59,834 nt of DNA from Myxococcota bacterium (GTDB lineage: Bacteria > Myxococcota_A > UBA796 > JAJRTE01): assembly GCA_024278455.1 (NCBI GenBank), contig JAJRTE010000053.1, positions 1 to 59,834 of the forward strand, written 5' to 3'. Of this stretch, positions 48,551 through 56,980 are shown one piece after another. The position numbers were made by a program, and so were the translations under genes. The notes beneath the pieces were generated by a model, which saw only the letters and a list, made by a program, of their open reading frames with translations, ran no database searches and was not told the DNA's origin. Each line of letters starts with the position of its first letter. The stretch's first letter is position 1.

Positions 48551-49081
48551 ATGGTGAGGAATCTTGGTTTCGCAGTGCTTTTCGCCGGCCTGATTGGAGC
48601 ATGCAGCTCGAACACGGATCCGTTCGAACAACAGGTGGACGCCTACACGACCACCCTTCAGCAAATGGAATCGCTCGAAAAGACCCATGCCACCGCTGTG
48701 CAGGGCAGCGAGGACCTCGACGAAGCACAGGCGGAAGAGCAATCATTCTACGACTCGATGGTGGCGATGATGGAGGACATGATGGGCACCTCGAGCATGC
48801 TCGAGCAGTGTGGCGATCTGTCCATGATGGGGATGAGCGACATGATGACCGACATGGAACAGGAAGTCGAGTCACACTACACGGCCATGATGGGGGCCGA
48901 CACGCACGCGGCGGCGCTGGATGAAGAATCGCGCCACCAGGAGAGCATGGGGAGCATGTTCACCGAGATGGACTCGATGGGCTCGCAAATGATGGGCATG
49001 ATGGACATGGGCATGGACTGCCCGGCCGACATGGGCGATGGGCAGGACTCCGACGGGATGTCGGGAGGATCGGGCATGTGA
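48551..49081 (+). CDS. Methionine-rich lipoprotein
   Basis: A 176-residue predicted lipoprotein, lipobox LIGAC near residue 18. About 29 of 176 residues are Met, clustered as MM pairs (MVAMMEDMM, LSMMGMSDMMTDM, QMMGMMDMGMDC), with His and Asp around them. Such clusters are known to bind Cu(I) or Ag(I), so periplasmic metal binding is possible but not shown. The predicted fold is helical. ATG at 48551 has GAGAGGAG about eight bases upstream. I recognise no family. A TTGACA lies at 48450 but lacks a good -10. Confidence 0.75.
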   Translation: MVRNLGFAVLFAGLIGACSSNTDPFEQQVDAYTTTLQQMESLEKTHATAVQGSEDLDEAQAEEQSFYDSMVAMMEDMMGTSSMLEQCGDLSMMGMSDMMTDMEQEVESHYTAMMGADTHAAALDEESRHQESMGSMFTEMDSMGSQMMGMMDMGMDCPADMGDGQDSDGMSGGSGM

Positions 49082-49262
49082 CCGTCCGGTCGATTTCCCC
49101 TGTCCGCCACGAGGGATCGAGGCGATCGCGCCGTTTCCGAACCGGCCTGTCCGCACCCCCCTCCCGTCGCGGTTGCCGGCCTCCCGCTGCTGGCCCGGGC
49201 TTGCCCCAGAGCCCCATGGCCTCCGTCTCCCCCTGAGAGAACCGCGAAGCGCACATCCCCCC

Positions 49263-49291
49263 TTGACAACCGCGGCGCGATGTGCCACGTT
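49263..49291 (+). promoter_or_regulatory. Possible promoter of the 181-residue lipoprotein gene
   Basis: Consensus TTGACA (49263-49268), 17 bp, then CACGTT (49286-49291), a poor -10. It is placed about 40 bases before the gene. Confidence 0.4.
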
Positions 49292-49332
49292 AGGAGCGCG
49301 GAGCGTATGGAAACGACCCGTTCACGAGACCG

Positions 49333-49878
49333 ATGCACATGCCTCGACTCCAGATCATTGCCGTCGCCCTGTTCGTCATCCCTTGCGTATGGGGATGTGG
49401 TACCGAAGACGCCCCTTCGCAAGTTCCCCTTCGAACGGATTCCGACGGAGCACTGTCGGCTATCGTCCGTGTCGGCGACGGCGACCCCGTGCCCTTCGTA
49501 GCGGACGAGGTGGTCGCCAGTCTCAACCCGACCGACCGGGAGCGCGAGCTGGTCATCTACGCGAGGACCTACGATCTTTCCGAGACACTGGCATTCGTGA
49601 TCGATCTCGACAACGCGAGCGTGCCTGGCCTCGTGGATCTCTCCGCTCATGGCGTGTTGTACCTCGAGCCGGGCTTCGGCCTTGGCGGGGCCGACCTCAT
49701 TTTCGATGGGGTCCCCGACGGGGCGCTGGAACTCGAGGGCTCTCCGGTGCCAGGCGGCACCTTGACCGGCCGTTTCGTGGTATCGGTTCCGGGCTACGAC
49801 ACCGCCCGGCCATCGGAGGAACTGCTGGCCGTCCTCGAGGGCTCCCTGGTGATTCCCGTCGAATCCATCCAACCCTAG
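49333..49878 (+). CDS. Small lipoprotein of unknown function
   Basis: A 181-residue predicted lipoprotein: hydrophobic segment IIAVALFVIPCVWGC with the lipid Cys near residue 22. The mature part is acidic and strand-rich (LVIYARTYDLSE, GVLYLEPGFGLGGADLIF), probably a beta-sandwich. Two close starts exist (ATG at 49333 and 49339); neither has a strong ribosome site. An FHA-domain gene follows 36 bases on, likely cotranscribed. Not recognised. Confidence 0.72.
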   Translation: MHMPRLQIIAVALFVIPCVWGCGTEDAPSQVPLRTDSDGALSAIVRVGDGDPVPFVADEVVASLNPTDRERELVIYARTYDLSETLAFVIDLDNASVPGLVDLSAHGVLYLEPGFGLGGADLIFDGVPDGALELEGSPVPGGTLTGRFVVSVPGYDTARPSEELLAVLEGSLVIPVESIQP

Positions 49879-49914
49879 CCTCTCAGGCGCCAGGTCCCCA
49901 AGGAGTGTACGTCG

Positions 49915-50274
49915 ATGGCGAGATTGGACTTCTACCAGAACGGCCAACTGTTTCTGAAGCTGAGACTCGACGACCGCCCTTACCTCATCGGCCGCGGCAA
50001 CGACTGCGACATCATGCTGCCGGACCCCAAGGTCTCTCGTATGCACGCGCGGCTCGAGCCTTCCGAACACGGGTGGGTCCTCGAGAACCGGGGCAAGAAC
50101 GGGACCCGGGTAAACGCCGAACTGGTGAGCGAGCGCCGCAATCTCGACTACGGGGACCGGATCTACATCGAGTCCTACATCGTGATCCTCGCCCAGGATG
50201 ACGCGGTGGATGCCTTTTCCGTCCTCGAGCAGACCGGAACGGCCCACCGGATTCCGCCGATTCGCCGCAAGTAG
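49915..50274 (+). CDS. FHA-domain protein
   Basis: A 119-residue protein that is essentially one FHA domain, which binds phosphothreonine. The hallmark residues are there: YLIGRGNDCDIML (Gly-Arg), VSRMHARLE (Ser-x-x-His) and NRGKNGTRVN (Asn-Gly-Thr). ATG has AAGGAG nine bases upstream. A Hanks-type kinase is encoded about 7 kb away and could phosphorylate a partner, though this link is only inferred. Confidence 0.92.
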   Translation: MARLDFYQNGQLFLKLRLDDRPYLIGRGNDCDIMLPDPKVSRMHARLEPSEHGWVLENRGKNGTRVNAELVSERRNLDYGDRIYIESYIVILAQDDAVDAFSVLEQTGTAHRIPPIRRK

Positions 50275-50371
50275 CGAGCAGACGGCCGGCGCGGCCCGGA
50301 TGCTGCCAGCGCCCCGCCCCCTTTCCACGCCGCCCGCCGGCGAGGGGCCTGCCCCAGGATACGCTCCCCGA

Positions 50372-51556
50372 TCATCGCCGGGGGCTTGCCAACGGCAGGA
50401 TGTCCAACACCTTGCCAGTGGATCGCCCCATCGGGAGCGTTTCCCATTCCTGGCGTGCCACCCACCGATATGCCTGGTAGGCCACATCGAACGGACCCGG
50501 AGAGCATCCGGCCACGGCGCCTTCCCTCGAGTCGCCCGGGCCGGCGTCGGCCGTGGAAAGGTGCGGGGGGACTTCCCGGCAAATGGCGACATCGAGTGAC
50601 AATCTCAGGTGGGTAAACACGTGCACGACTCGTTCGGGCAGGGCTTGCGGGTGGAGGTCCATCCCGAAACGCCGCAGGGCGACTCGACGTGCAGCCTCTT
50701 CCACAGGCTCTTCCCAGCGAGCACCTCCGGTCGGCAGTTCCCACATGCCGCCAAGCAGACCTCGAGGTGGCCGCCGTCCGAACAGGAGAGCGTCGCTCGC
50801 CGGGTCGTGGATGACAAGGCTGACCGCGCGAATCTCCGGACGCACGCGCTTTCGCGGGCGCACCGGCAGCACCCCCGGATCGGGCAGCCTGGTGGCATCG
50901 CACAGGGGCTCCAGGGGACAGCGAGAGCAGTCCGGGCGGCGGCGGACGCAGACGAGGGCGCCGAGTTCCATCATTGCCTGGTTGAACGTCCCCGGGTCCT
51001 GCTCTGGAACCAGTATCCCCGCCCAACGCCACAACCGTTTCTTCACCTGGTACGACGTGGGATCCTCGTCGAGTCCGAACAGGCGACAGAGGACCCGGAT
51101 GACGTTGCCATCCACCACCGGGACCGGCACCCCGAAGGCCATGCTGGATATGGCGCCGCACGTGTACGGGCCTATCCCCGGCAGGCGCAGGAGTTCCGCC
51201 GGGTCGGCCGGGAGCCGTCCCCGGTACCTCCGGCACGCCTCTATCGCGCCTCGATGCAGATTTCGGGCGCGCCCGTAGTACCCGAGACCTTTCCACAGCG
51301 ACAGCACTTCTTCCAGCGGGGCCGCGGCGAGCGATTCGATGGTCGGAAAGCGGGTCATGAACCGGTCGAAATAGGGAATGACCGCCCGCACCTGCGTCTG
51401 TTGGAGCATGATTTCCGACACCCAGATCGCGTATGGGTCCCCGGCGTCACGCCACGGCAATGTTCGGCGGGCTTCCCGGTACCATTCGAGCAGGTGTTTC
51501 CGGATCGCGCGCCGCCGGGAGCGGACCGGTCCGTCGATGTCATGCTTTACTGCCAT
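50372..51556 (-). CDS. mutY: Adenine DNA glycosylase MutY
   Basis: A 394-residue repair enzyme that removes adenine mispaired with 8-oxoguanine. The HhH-GPD domain shows SEIMLQQTQV with the catalytic Glu, LPGIGPYTCGAI (helix-hairpin-helix) and VDGNVIRVL with the catalytic Asp. The 4Fe-4S ligands are spaced C-x6-C-x2-C-x5-C (CVRRRPDCSRCPLEPLC). A NUDIX-like C-terminal domain (about 240-385; FGRRPPRGLLGGMWELP) recognises oxoG. ATG at 51556 has GAGG about five bases upstream; the frame is open for 25 codons further but those are not MutY-like. Confidence 0.95.
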   Translation of the reverse strand: MAVKHDIDGPVRSRRRAIRKHLLEWYREARRTLPWRDAGDPYAIWVSEIMLQQTQVRAVIPYFDRFMTRFPTIESLAAAPLEEVLSLWKGLGYYGRARNLHRGAIEACRRYRGRLPADPAELLRLPGIGPYTCGAISSMAFGVPVPVVDGNVIRVLCRLFGLDEDPTSYQVKKRLWRWAGILVPEQDPGTFNQAMMELGALVCVRRRPDCSRCPLEPLCDATRLPDPGVLPVRPRKRVRPEIRAVSLVIHDPASDALLFGRRPPRGLLGGMWELPTGGARWEEPVEEAARRVALRRFGMDLHPQALPERVVHVFTHLRLSLDVAICREVPPHLSTADAGPGDSREGAVAGCSPGPFDVAYQAYRWVARQEWETLPMGRSTGKVLDILPLASPRR

Positions 51557-51720
51557 CGCGACCTCGCCTCGAGGGTCCGACGCTTGCGCCGAGACCCCGT
51601 GGGATGTTTCGGCCGTTGCGCCTCCGGGCACTGCGGCTGGAGGTTGACCATATCCAGATTACCTCGCAATCTCAACAAGATAGAACGCAAGCAGACCACC
51701 GCGAGAAAAAAAGGGAAGAC

Positions 51721-51737
51721 AGGCGCACATTGCGCCT
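51721..51737. promoter_or_regulatory. Hairpin between mutY and the Tyr/Ser-rich lipoprotein gene
   Basis: AGGCGCACATTGCGCCT is a perfect 7-bp inverted repeat round a 3-base loop, in an A-rich and less GC-rich stretch (about 51660-51780). It could be an operator or the base of a leader structure for the gene that starts at 51852. Confidence 0.35.
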
Positions 51738-51851
51738 AAACTTCGTCTTCGCTTCTGCCGAACTAAGAGGACAGAAGAATCCGGGGTGGAGGCGATCATG
51801 CTTGACTGGCCTGCACGATGCTGGGAACCAACAATCTTGAGGAGAGATTCC

Positions 51852-52823
51852 ATGAAGTTCTTCGATACCCGAATCACCGCGCTTGCAGCATCCGTTTCCT
51901 CATTGGCCCTGTGTGCAGCCCTGGCCGGCTGCGATCCGGGGGCCCAAACCGAGATGTCCAACAAGGGCGAGACCGCCGCCCAGCCCATGCCCGAGGTCCA
52001 GATGCCAGGCGACCTGGTCATGCCGCAATTCTTGAAGCCGCCCCACACCTGGGGCAAGAGCCCGGACGCCCTGGCGAAGATCTCGAGCGGGTACCGCTAT
52101 GCCCAGGGCATGTTCGACGAAAGTGTCTATTATGGCATCTATTCCTATGTCGACGAGTCCTGGAGCTACGTTTCCACGTCCATCTGGGATAACAGCAGCA
52201 ACTCGATGAGCAACGGCATGGACATCAGTGCCGACGGCGAAACCTGGCTCCAGAGCGGTTCCTACTACATCGACATCGACGGGGTCGCCTATGGTGACTA
52301 TGCCACGAGCTACGTGGACCGCGACGGCATTGGGACCCAGTACCTGACCGACTTCGAGTCCAGCGCCAACGCTGCCAGCTACCGCTCGACCATCGACATG
52401 AGCAACACCCAGGCTTCGCCCGACTGCCTCTATCTCAGCGACTGGATGTCCGACCATTCCAGTTCCCACCAGAGCTGCACTCGTGACGACGGCACGTTCT
52501 GGTCCTGCGACTACTCCTACAGCTACGAACCATCCTACGACGCGGACGGCGTTGTCGTCGAGGTCGTGTACCGGTCGACCCAGGTCTGCGACGATTCGGC
52601 AACCTCGGCTTCGCCCGACTATCAGTACGAAGACGTGATGACCTGGAACTACCAGACCGGCGCCTACTCCGACTCTGCGCAAATGAGCTGCTTCGAGGAT
52701 AGCGGCGCCGCCAGGACGTTCAGCTACGAGTATTCAGACGGCTCGGGTGGCTGGTTCGACGAAAGCAGCAACCCCATCGACGCGCCGACTTGCGGTTGGT
52801 CGCAGGGCGGAAGCAACCTGTAG
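51852..52823 (+). CDS. Tyr/Ser/Asp-rich secreted lipoprotein
   Basis: A 323-residue predicted lipoprotein, lipobox LAGC near residue 24. The mature part is very rich in Tyr, Ser, Asp and Trp with short repeated-looking strands (YYGIYSYVDESWSYVSTSIW, CSYSYSYEPSYD-like segments) and a few Cys, suggesting a disulfide-held beta-structure on the cell surface. No family recognised. ATG at 51852 has GAGGAGA about six bases upstream. It stands alone; a TTGACT lies at 51802 but no matching -10. Confidence 0.78.
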   Translation: MKFFDTRITALAASVSSLALCAALAGCDPGAQTEMSNKGETAAQPMPEVQMPGDLVMPQFLKPPHTWGKSPDALAKISSGYRYAQGMFDESVYYGIYSYVDESWSYVSTSIWDNSSNSMSNGMDISADGETWLQSGSYYIDIDGVAYGDYATSYVDRDGIGTQYLTDFESSANAASYRSTIDMSNTQASPDCLYLSDWMSDHSSSHQSCTRDDGTFWSCDYSYSYEPSYDADGVVVEVVYRSTQVCDDSATSASPDYQYEDVMTWNYQTGAYSDSAQMSCFEDSGAARTFSYEYSDGSGGWFDESSNPIDAPTCGWSQGGSNL

Positions 52824-52995
52824 CCGCGCGTTACTCGGTTCGACCCACTCGACAGACTGAACGCGGGGACCGGCTGCCGGTCCCCGTTGTCGCTTTTCCT
52901 TCCCCCCGGCTCGAGCTATCATGGAGCCGTTCCCTCGTCTCGCTGCCACCGGCGAGGCGCCGCCGCTGTATCCTCTGAAGAGGCAGGCTGGTACG

Positions 52996-54714
52996 ATGGC
53001 CAGAGGTTTCCCGGAGCGGGCAGGCAGTCTGCCGGCGCTCGACAATCTGAAAGATCACCTGCCCCCACCCCTGTTGTCGGAACTCGAGGAATTCATCCGG
53101 CAGCTCGTGTCATCGCGTCGAGCCCTGCAGGCGGAGTGCGAGCGGTGCCGGCACGAACGGGACCGTTTCCGAACCGCGCTGCTGGGAGCCCTGGACATCG
53201 ACGGGGAGGACAAGCTGCAACCGTTCTTGCGGCGAGCGCTCGAACTCGTCGCGCACCTTTGCGGCGCCGACGTGGCGGCCGTTTTCTTGGAGCCGGAGGC
53301 AGAGTGCGACAACACCGGGGCCATCCTCGTGACGCGGCACTGTACCGACACCGACCTAGCGTTCGTCAAGCAGGAGTTGTATTCCGAGAACGGCCTGTTG
53401 TATCGGGCCCGCCTGTCCGGATCGCCGGCAATGTTCCAGGCGGAGGAGGCTCAGTCCGAACGGATCGAGCGGGAATTCGGGCGGCGTCACGCGAAGTCAG
53501 CCGTCGCCCTCCCGTTTCTTGGTGACCCGGGCAAGCCTGCTCGAGGCGTTCTCTACCTGGAACACATGTCCCGCGAACACGCTTTCGACGACGACATGGG
53601 CCTTGTGCGCGCCTGCCTGGACTTCATGTCGGGTGGGGTTACCGCGAGAGAACGGCACGACGAGCTGCTCAGGAGATGCGACCACACGGCGCCATACCGG
53701 GAGAGCGGCCGGTACGCGCACCTGGCCGGGAGGAGCCGGGCTTTCGCCAGGGTCCTGGCCCGTCTCGAGCTGCTCCGAACGTCTGAGGTGGAGGCCCCGG
53801 TGCTGTTCGTCGGGCAGCCGGGAACGGGCAAGCGAACGCTGGCGCAAACCGCTCACGAGTTCAGCCGTCGCGCCCGCGGGCCGTTCCTGGTCGTAGACTG
53901 CCAGGAGACGGCCCCCGAGGAGCAGGCTGCCCGGTTGTTCGGGACCGCGACCCGCCACGCCCGCACTGCCGATCCCACGACTCGAGGCGCCTTCACAACG
54001 GCTCGAGGCGGATCGGTCTATCTCGAGAACGTGCATTGCCTGGCGGAGAGCATGCAGGACAGCCTCCTGCGAGCCCTGGAGACGCGATGCTACGCCCCCG
54101 AGGGGGCCGAACTCCCCTCAACGCTCGACGCCCGGCTGTTCTGCTCGAGCCCCGAATCCTTGCGGGCACTGGCCGCGCGCGGGGTCTTTTCCGCGGCGCT
54201 TGCCGAGAGGCTTTCCCTGTTCCAGGTGTCGCTTCCCCCGCTGCGCGATCGCCGGGAAGACATCATCCCGCTCGCAGAACATTTCCTTCAAAAGGCGAAC
54301 CAGGCCGGCGGTCGTTCCGGCCCGGTATTTTCGGCCGCGGCGCTGCGCGAACTGGAACGTCAGGCGTGGCCCGGCAATCTCGACGAACTACGGAATCGAG
54401 TCGAGCGGGCTGCATCGGCGTGCGTCGGAAACGTCGTCGACATCCACCGCGTCGTCGGAGCGGCCACGCATCACGGAACGCCCGAAGCACGCATCGGTGA
54501 CTGGAAGAGCGAACTCAACGCATTCCAGTGCCGGCTGATACGGAAGGCGATGGCACGTTCCGGTGGAAGCGTACCCAGGGCCGCCGCGCTGCTGAACATC
54601 TCCCGGCAGTACCTCAACAGCCGTCTCAAGCTCCTTGGCCTCGAGTCCCTCCGGGGCACGGGCCAGGCCGGCCAGGAGGAGCCTGGGGCGGCAGATTCTT
54701 GCGGCGGGCGGTGA
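52996..54714 (+). CDS. Degenerate sigma-54 enhancer-binding-protein relative (GAF-AAA-HTH)
   Basis: About 572 residues: a GAF domain (about 75-215), an AAA+ domain (about 240-480) and a Fis-type helix-turn-helix at the end (GGSVPRAAALLNISRQYLN). It differs from active sigma-54 activators in two ways. The GAFTGA loop, which contacts sigma-54, is missing: after LFGTAT comes a different stretch, and the apparent GAFTTARGG aligns with the later GRFELADGG strand. Walker B reads YLENV in place of FLDEI, losing the catalytic acidic pair. Walker A (GQPGTGKR) and the LRDRREDI arginine remain. It may thus be a DNA-binding regulator without remodelling activity. Start ATG 52996 is preferred to ATG 52921, which has no ribosome site. 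Confidence 0.82.
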   Translation: MARGFPERAGSLPALDNLKDHLPPPLLSELEEFIRQLVSSRRALQAECERCRHERDRFRTALLGALDIDGEDKLQPFLRRALELVAHLCGADVAAVFLEPEAECDNTGAILVTRHCTDTDLAFVKQELYSENGLLYRARLSGSPAMFQAEEAQSERIEREFGRRHAKSAVALPFLGDPGKPARGVLYLEHMSREHAFDDDMGLVRACLDFMSGGVTARERHDELLRRCDHTAPYRESGRYAHLAGRSRAFARVLARLELLRTSEVEAPVLFVGQPGTGKRTLAQTAHEFSRRARGPFLVVDCQETAPEEQAARLFGTATRHARTADPTTRGAFTTARGGSVYLENVHCLAESMQDSLLRALETRCYAPEGAELPSTLDARLFCSSPESLRALAARGVFSAALAERLSLFQVSLPPLRDRREDIIPLAEHFLQKANQAGGRSGPVFSAAALRELERQAWPGNLDELRNRVERAASACVGNVVDIHRVVGAATHHGTPEARIGDWKSELNAFQCRLIRKAMARSGGSVPRAAALLNISRQYLNSRLKLLGLESLRGTGQAGQEEPGAADSCGGR

Positions 54715-54835
54715 CAGGTTCCCGACCATCTGCGTGCTGGCCGGGGCGTTCGAATCGTGGTTGGGGTGCCACGACACTGGGATTCCGGGCGAGCCGCCCC
54801 GCGCTGCCCCTCGAGGCCCATCCCATCGCCTCGAG

Positions 54836-56695
54836 TCACCGGCCGCCGGGCTCCAGCTTCACGTCATAGGAGAGATTGGCACCGGCTTTCGCTTCGAACT
54901 CCCGCACCCATGTCTTGTACCGGGGACTCGACACCTCGAGGCGGTGTTTTCCGACCGGGATCGCGACATCGGCTATGGGTGGGCTGGCCCACATTCTCCT
55001 GCCGTCGAGGCGCACCACGATATCGACATCCGGTTCGACCACGAGGTTGAGGCGGGGGGACCTCGACAGCACGATGGTGTCGTTCACCGTCGCGTTGGGG
55101 TCTACCCACAACTCCTTGCGGAACGGCTCGTACCCCTCGCGATACACCAGGACCACCTGGCGTCCGGGCGGCACGCTGAGGCCCTCGACCTTGCCGTCCG
55201 GAATCAGGCTGCCGTTGAGATAAAGCTCGAGGTTGTCCGGGGGTACGATCTCGATGGACAATTCGCCCGGTGGTCCCTGTGGGCGCTCGGCCGGGTCGGG
55301 GATATCCGGATCGCGGGTGGCTGCCGCCATGGTTGGCTCGAGCGCAGGTGTCCCTGTCTCGAGGCCCCCTGTCTCGGCGGTTGGGCTCTCGTCCAGGGAC
55401 CGGGGCGTCTCGGGATACAGCCACCAGACGAGCACGGCCAGGCCTCCCGCTGCCACCGGCGCCACCCACCTGACCCCGGGACCTCGTGACAACCAGAGGA
55501 ACGCCGCGCGCACATCCCGTCCAGGCGGGGCACCTGCACCGGCGGCGAGACGTGACGGCGCAGGCGGCTGTTGGCCACGCCCTGGCCCAGGCTTGCCGGT
55601 CCATGGGCGCCCGGCGCGGGCCGCGACGGGAGCCTCCTCGCCCCCGCCAGCAGGTGCAGCCTGGCCGACACGTGGCCTCCGCTCGAACGCCGGTTCGGCT
55701 TCGGGACGACGCTTGGACCTCGGGGACACTCCCGTGTCGCGCCGCATGCCAGCCTGGCCGGGACGCGACGTATCGACCAGATCCTTCCTGTCCGAACCGG
55801 CTACACCTCGCCCCGGAGAGGTCCAGGTCGCCTCGCCGGGGGGGGACCGATACCATCGATCCACCGTGTCGTCCGCTGCCTCGGTGCCGGTCGGGACCTC
55901 CTCGAACGTCAGCCGCCACGGCCCTGGTGCACCTCGCGCAGCCACCTGCCCGGGGTCACGACCCCTTCTCGAGTCCCTGGACGGGCGTGGCACCGGGCTC
56001 TTGTCGGGTTCCCACGACACGGGATCGACCGTTTCGTGCTCCGCGTCGCCCGAGCGGTTCGAGGCGGCAAGGAGATAGGCCACCGCGGCCCCTGAAGCGC
56101 CCTCCCGCTCGAGGATCGGAAGAACGCCTGCCGCCAGGCTCGAGATGCCCTCGGAAATCATCTCACGGCACAACACGAGCGCGGCGTCCAGGTTGCCCGT
56201 GGCGACCAGCGCCTGCAGCTCCTGCTCCTTGTGCGCACGGATGACGTTCAGGGACCGTTCACGAAGCCGGCCCAGTTCCTCCCGGACCTGCTGGAAGCCA
56301 CGCTCAGCGCCGAGTTCCGGCTCGAAGAGGGACAGCACGCGCTCGAGGGCGCCACAGGCAGTCGCGGCGTCGTGCCCGGGCACGGCCAGGCGAAGAATGC
56401 GCTCGAGCTTGCCCAGGAAAGCCACGAAGAACGGGTGGCCTCGCGGAAACAGGCTGCCCATGTGCTGGTAGACCCGCACGAGCGTGCCTGCGGAGCCCAG
56501 GTCGTCATGCAGCCCTTCGACGAACGCCACCACGAGCGTTCCGGCTTGCTCGAAGGATGCAGCGTCTTCCTCTCTGGCGATCTCACTGACGGCGCGCCCG
56601 GCCGCATCGAACGCACCATCCTCCAGGAGTGCTCCTAGCACGCCCAGCTTTCCGGTTGCGCCTCCGGGGTTGGTGTTGTCGCTCGATTCCGTCAA
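54836..56695 (-). CDS. PEGA-domain membrane protein
   Basis: About 619 residues. The N-terminal 190 residues are helical and charged, followed by a long low-complexity Arg/Pro/Gly-rich linker, one membrane segment (about 425-440; VAPVAAGGLAVLVWWLY) and a C-terminal pair of PEGA-type domains (about 490-615; LYLNGSLIPDGKVEGLSVPPG, then RRMWASPPIADVAIPVG). PEGA domains are surface or periplasmic beta-sandwiches. The frame is open to 56803 but no start there has a ribosome site; TTG at 56695 has AGGGTGA seven bases upstream and is the best guess. It lies 285 bases downstream of the kinase gene on the same strand. Confidence 0.72.
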   Translation of the reverse strand: MTESSDNTNPGGATGKLGVLGALLEDGAFDAAGRAVSEIAREEDAASFEQAGTLVVAFVEGLHDDLGSAGTLVRVYQHMGSLFPRGHPFFVAFLGKLERILRLAVPGHDAATACGALERVLSLFEPELGAERGFQQVREELGRLRERSLNVIRAHKEQELQALVATGNLDAALVLCREMISEGISSLAAGVLPILEREGASGAAVAYLLAASNRSGDAEHETVDPVSWEPDKSPVPRPSRDSRRGRDPGQVAARGAPGPWRLTFEEVPTGTEAADDTVDRWYRSPPGEATWTSPGRGVAGSDRKDLVDTSRPGQAGMRRDTGVSPRSKRRPEAEPAFERRPRVGQAAPAGGGEEAPVAARAGRPWTGKPGPGRGQQPPAPSRLAAGAGAPPGRDVRAAFLWLSRGPGVRWVAPVAAGGLAVLVWWLYPETPRSLDESPTAETGGLETGTPALEPTMAAATRDPDIPDPAERPQGPPGELSIEIVPPDNLELYLNGSLIPDGKVEGLSVPPGRQVVLVYREGYEPFRKELWVDPNATVNDTIVLSRSPRLNLVVEPDVDIVVRLDGRRMWASPPIADVAIPVGKHRLEVSSPRYKTWVREFEAKAGANLSYDVKLEPGGR

Positions 56696-56980
56696 CTGCT
56701 TGTCACCCTGTTCCGCCGGCTGGAGCGAGACCGCCGCCACGCACCCGCGCGCGAGGACAGACCATGCAGTTCGACCCCGTCTCGCACCTGGAAGCCCCGC
56801 CACGCACCCACGACGAAACGGCGATCGGCAACCTGGTCACTGGAGCCACGTGGTCGCCCGCAGGCACTGGCGGCGCCTCCGCGGCCCAGCCGCCCCGCGT
56901 TTCCTGGCAGGCAGCATGGCCGCGAAATCCGCCGCGCCGGCCCTGGTTACCCAGGCTTCTCCTCCTGGTATCCGGGGATT

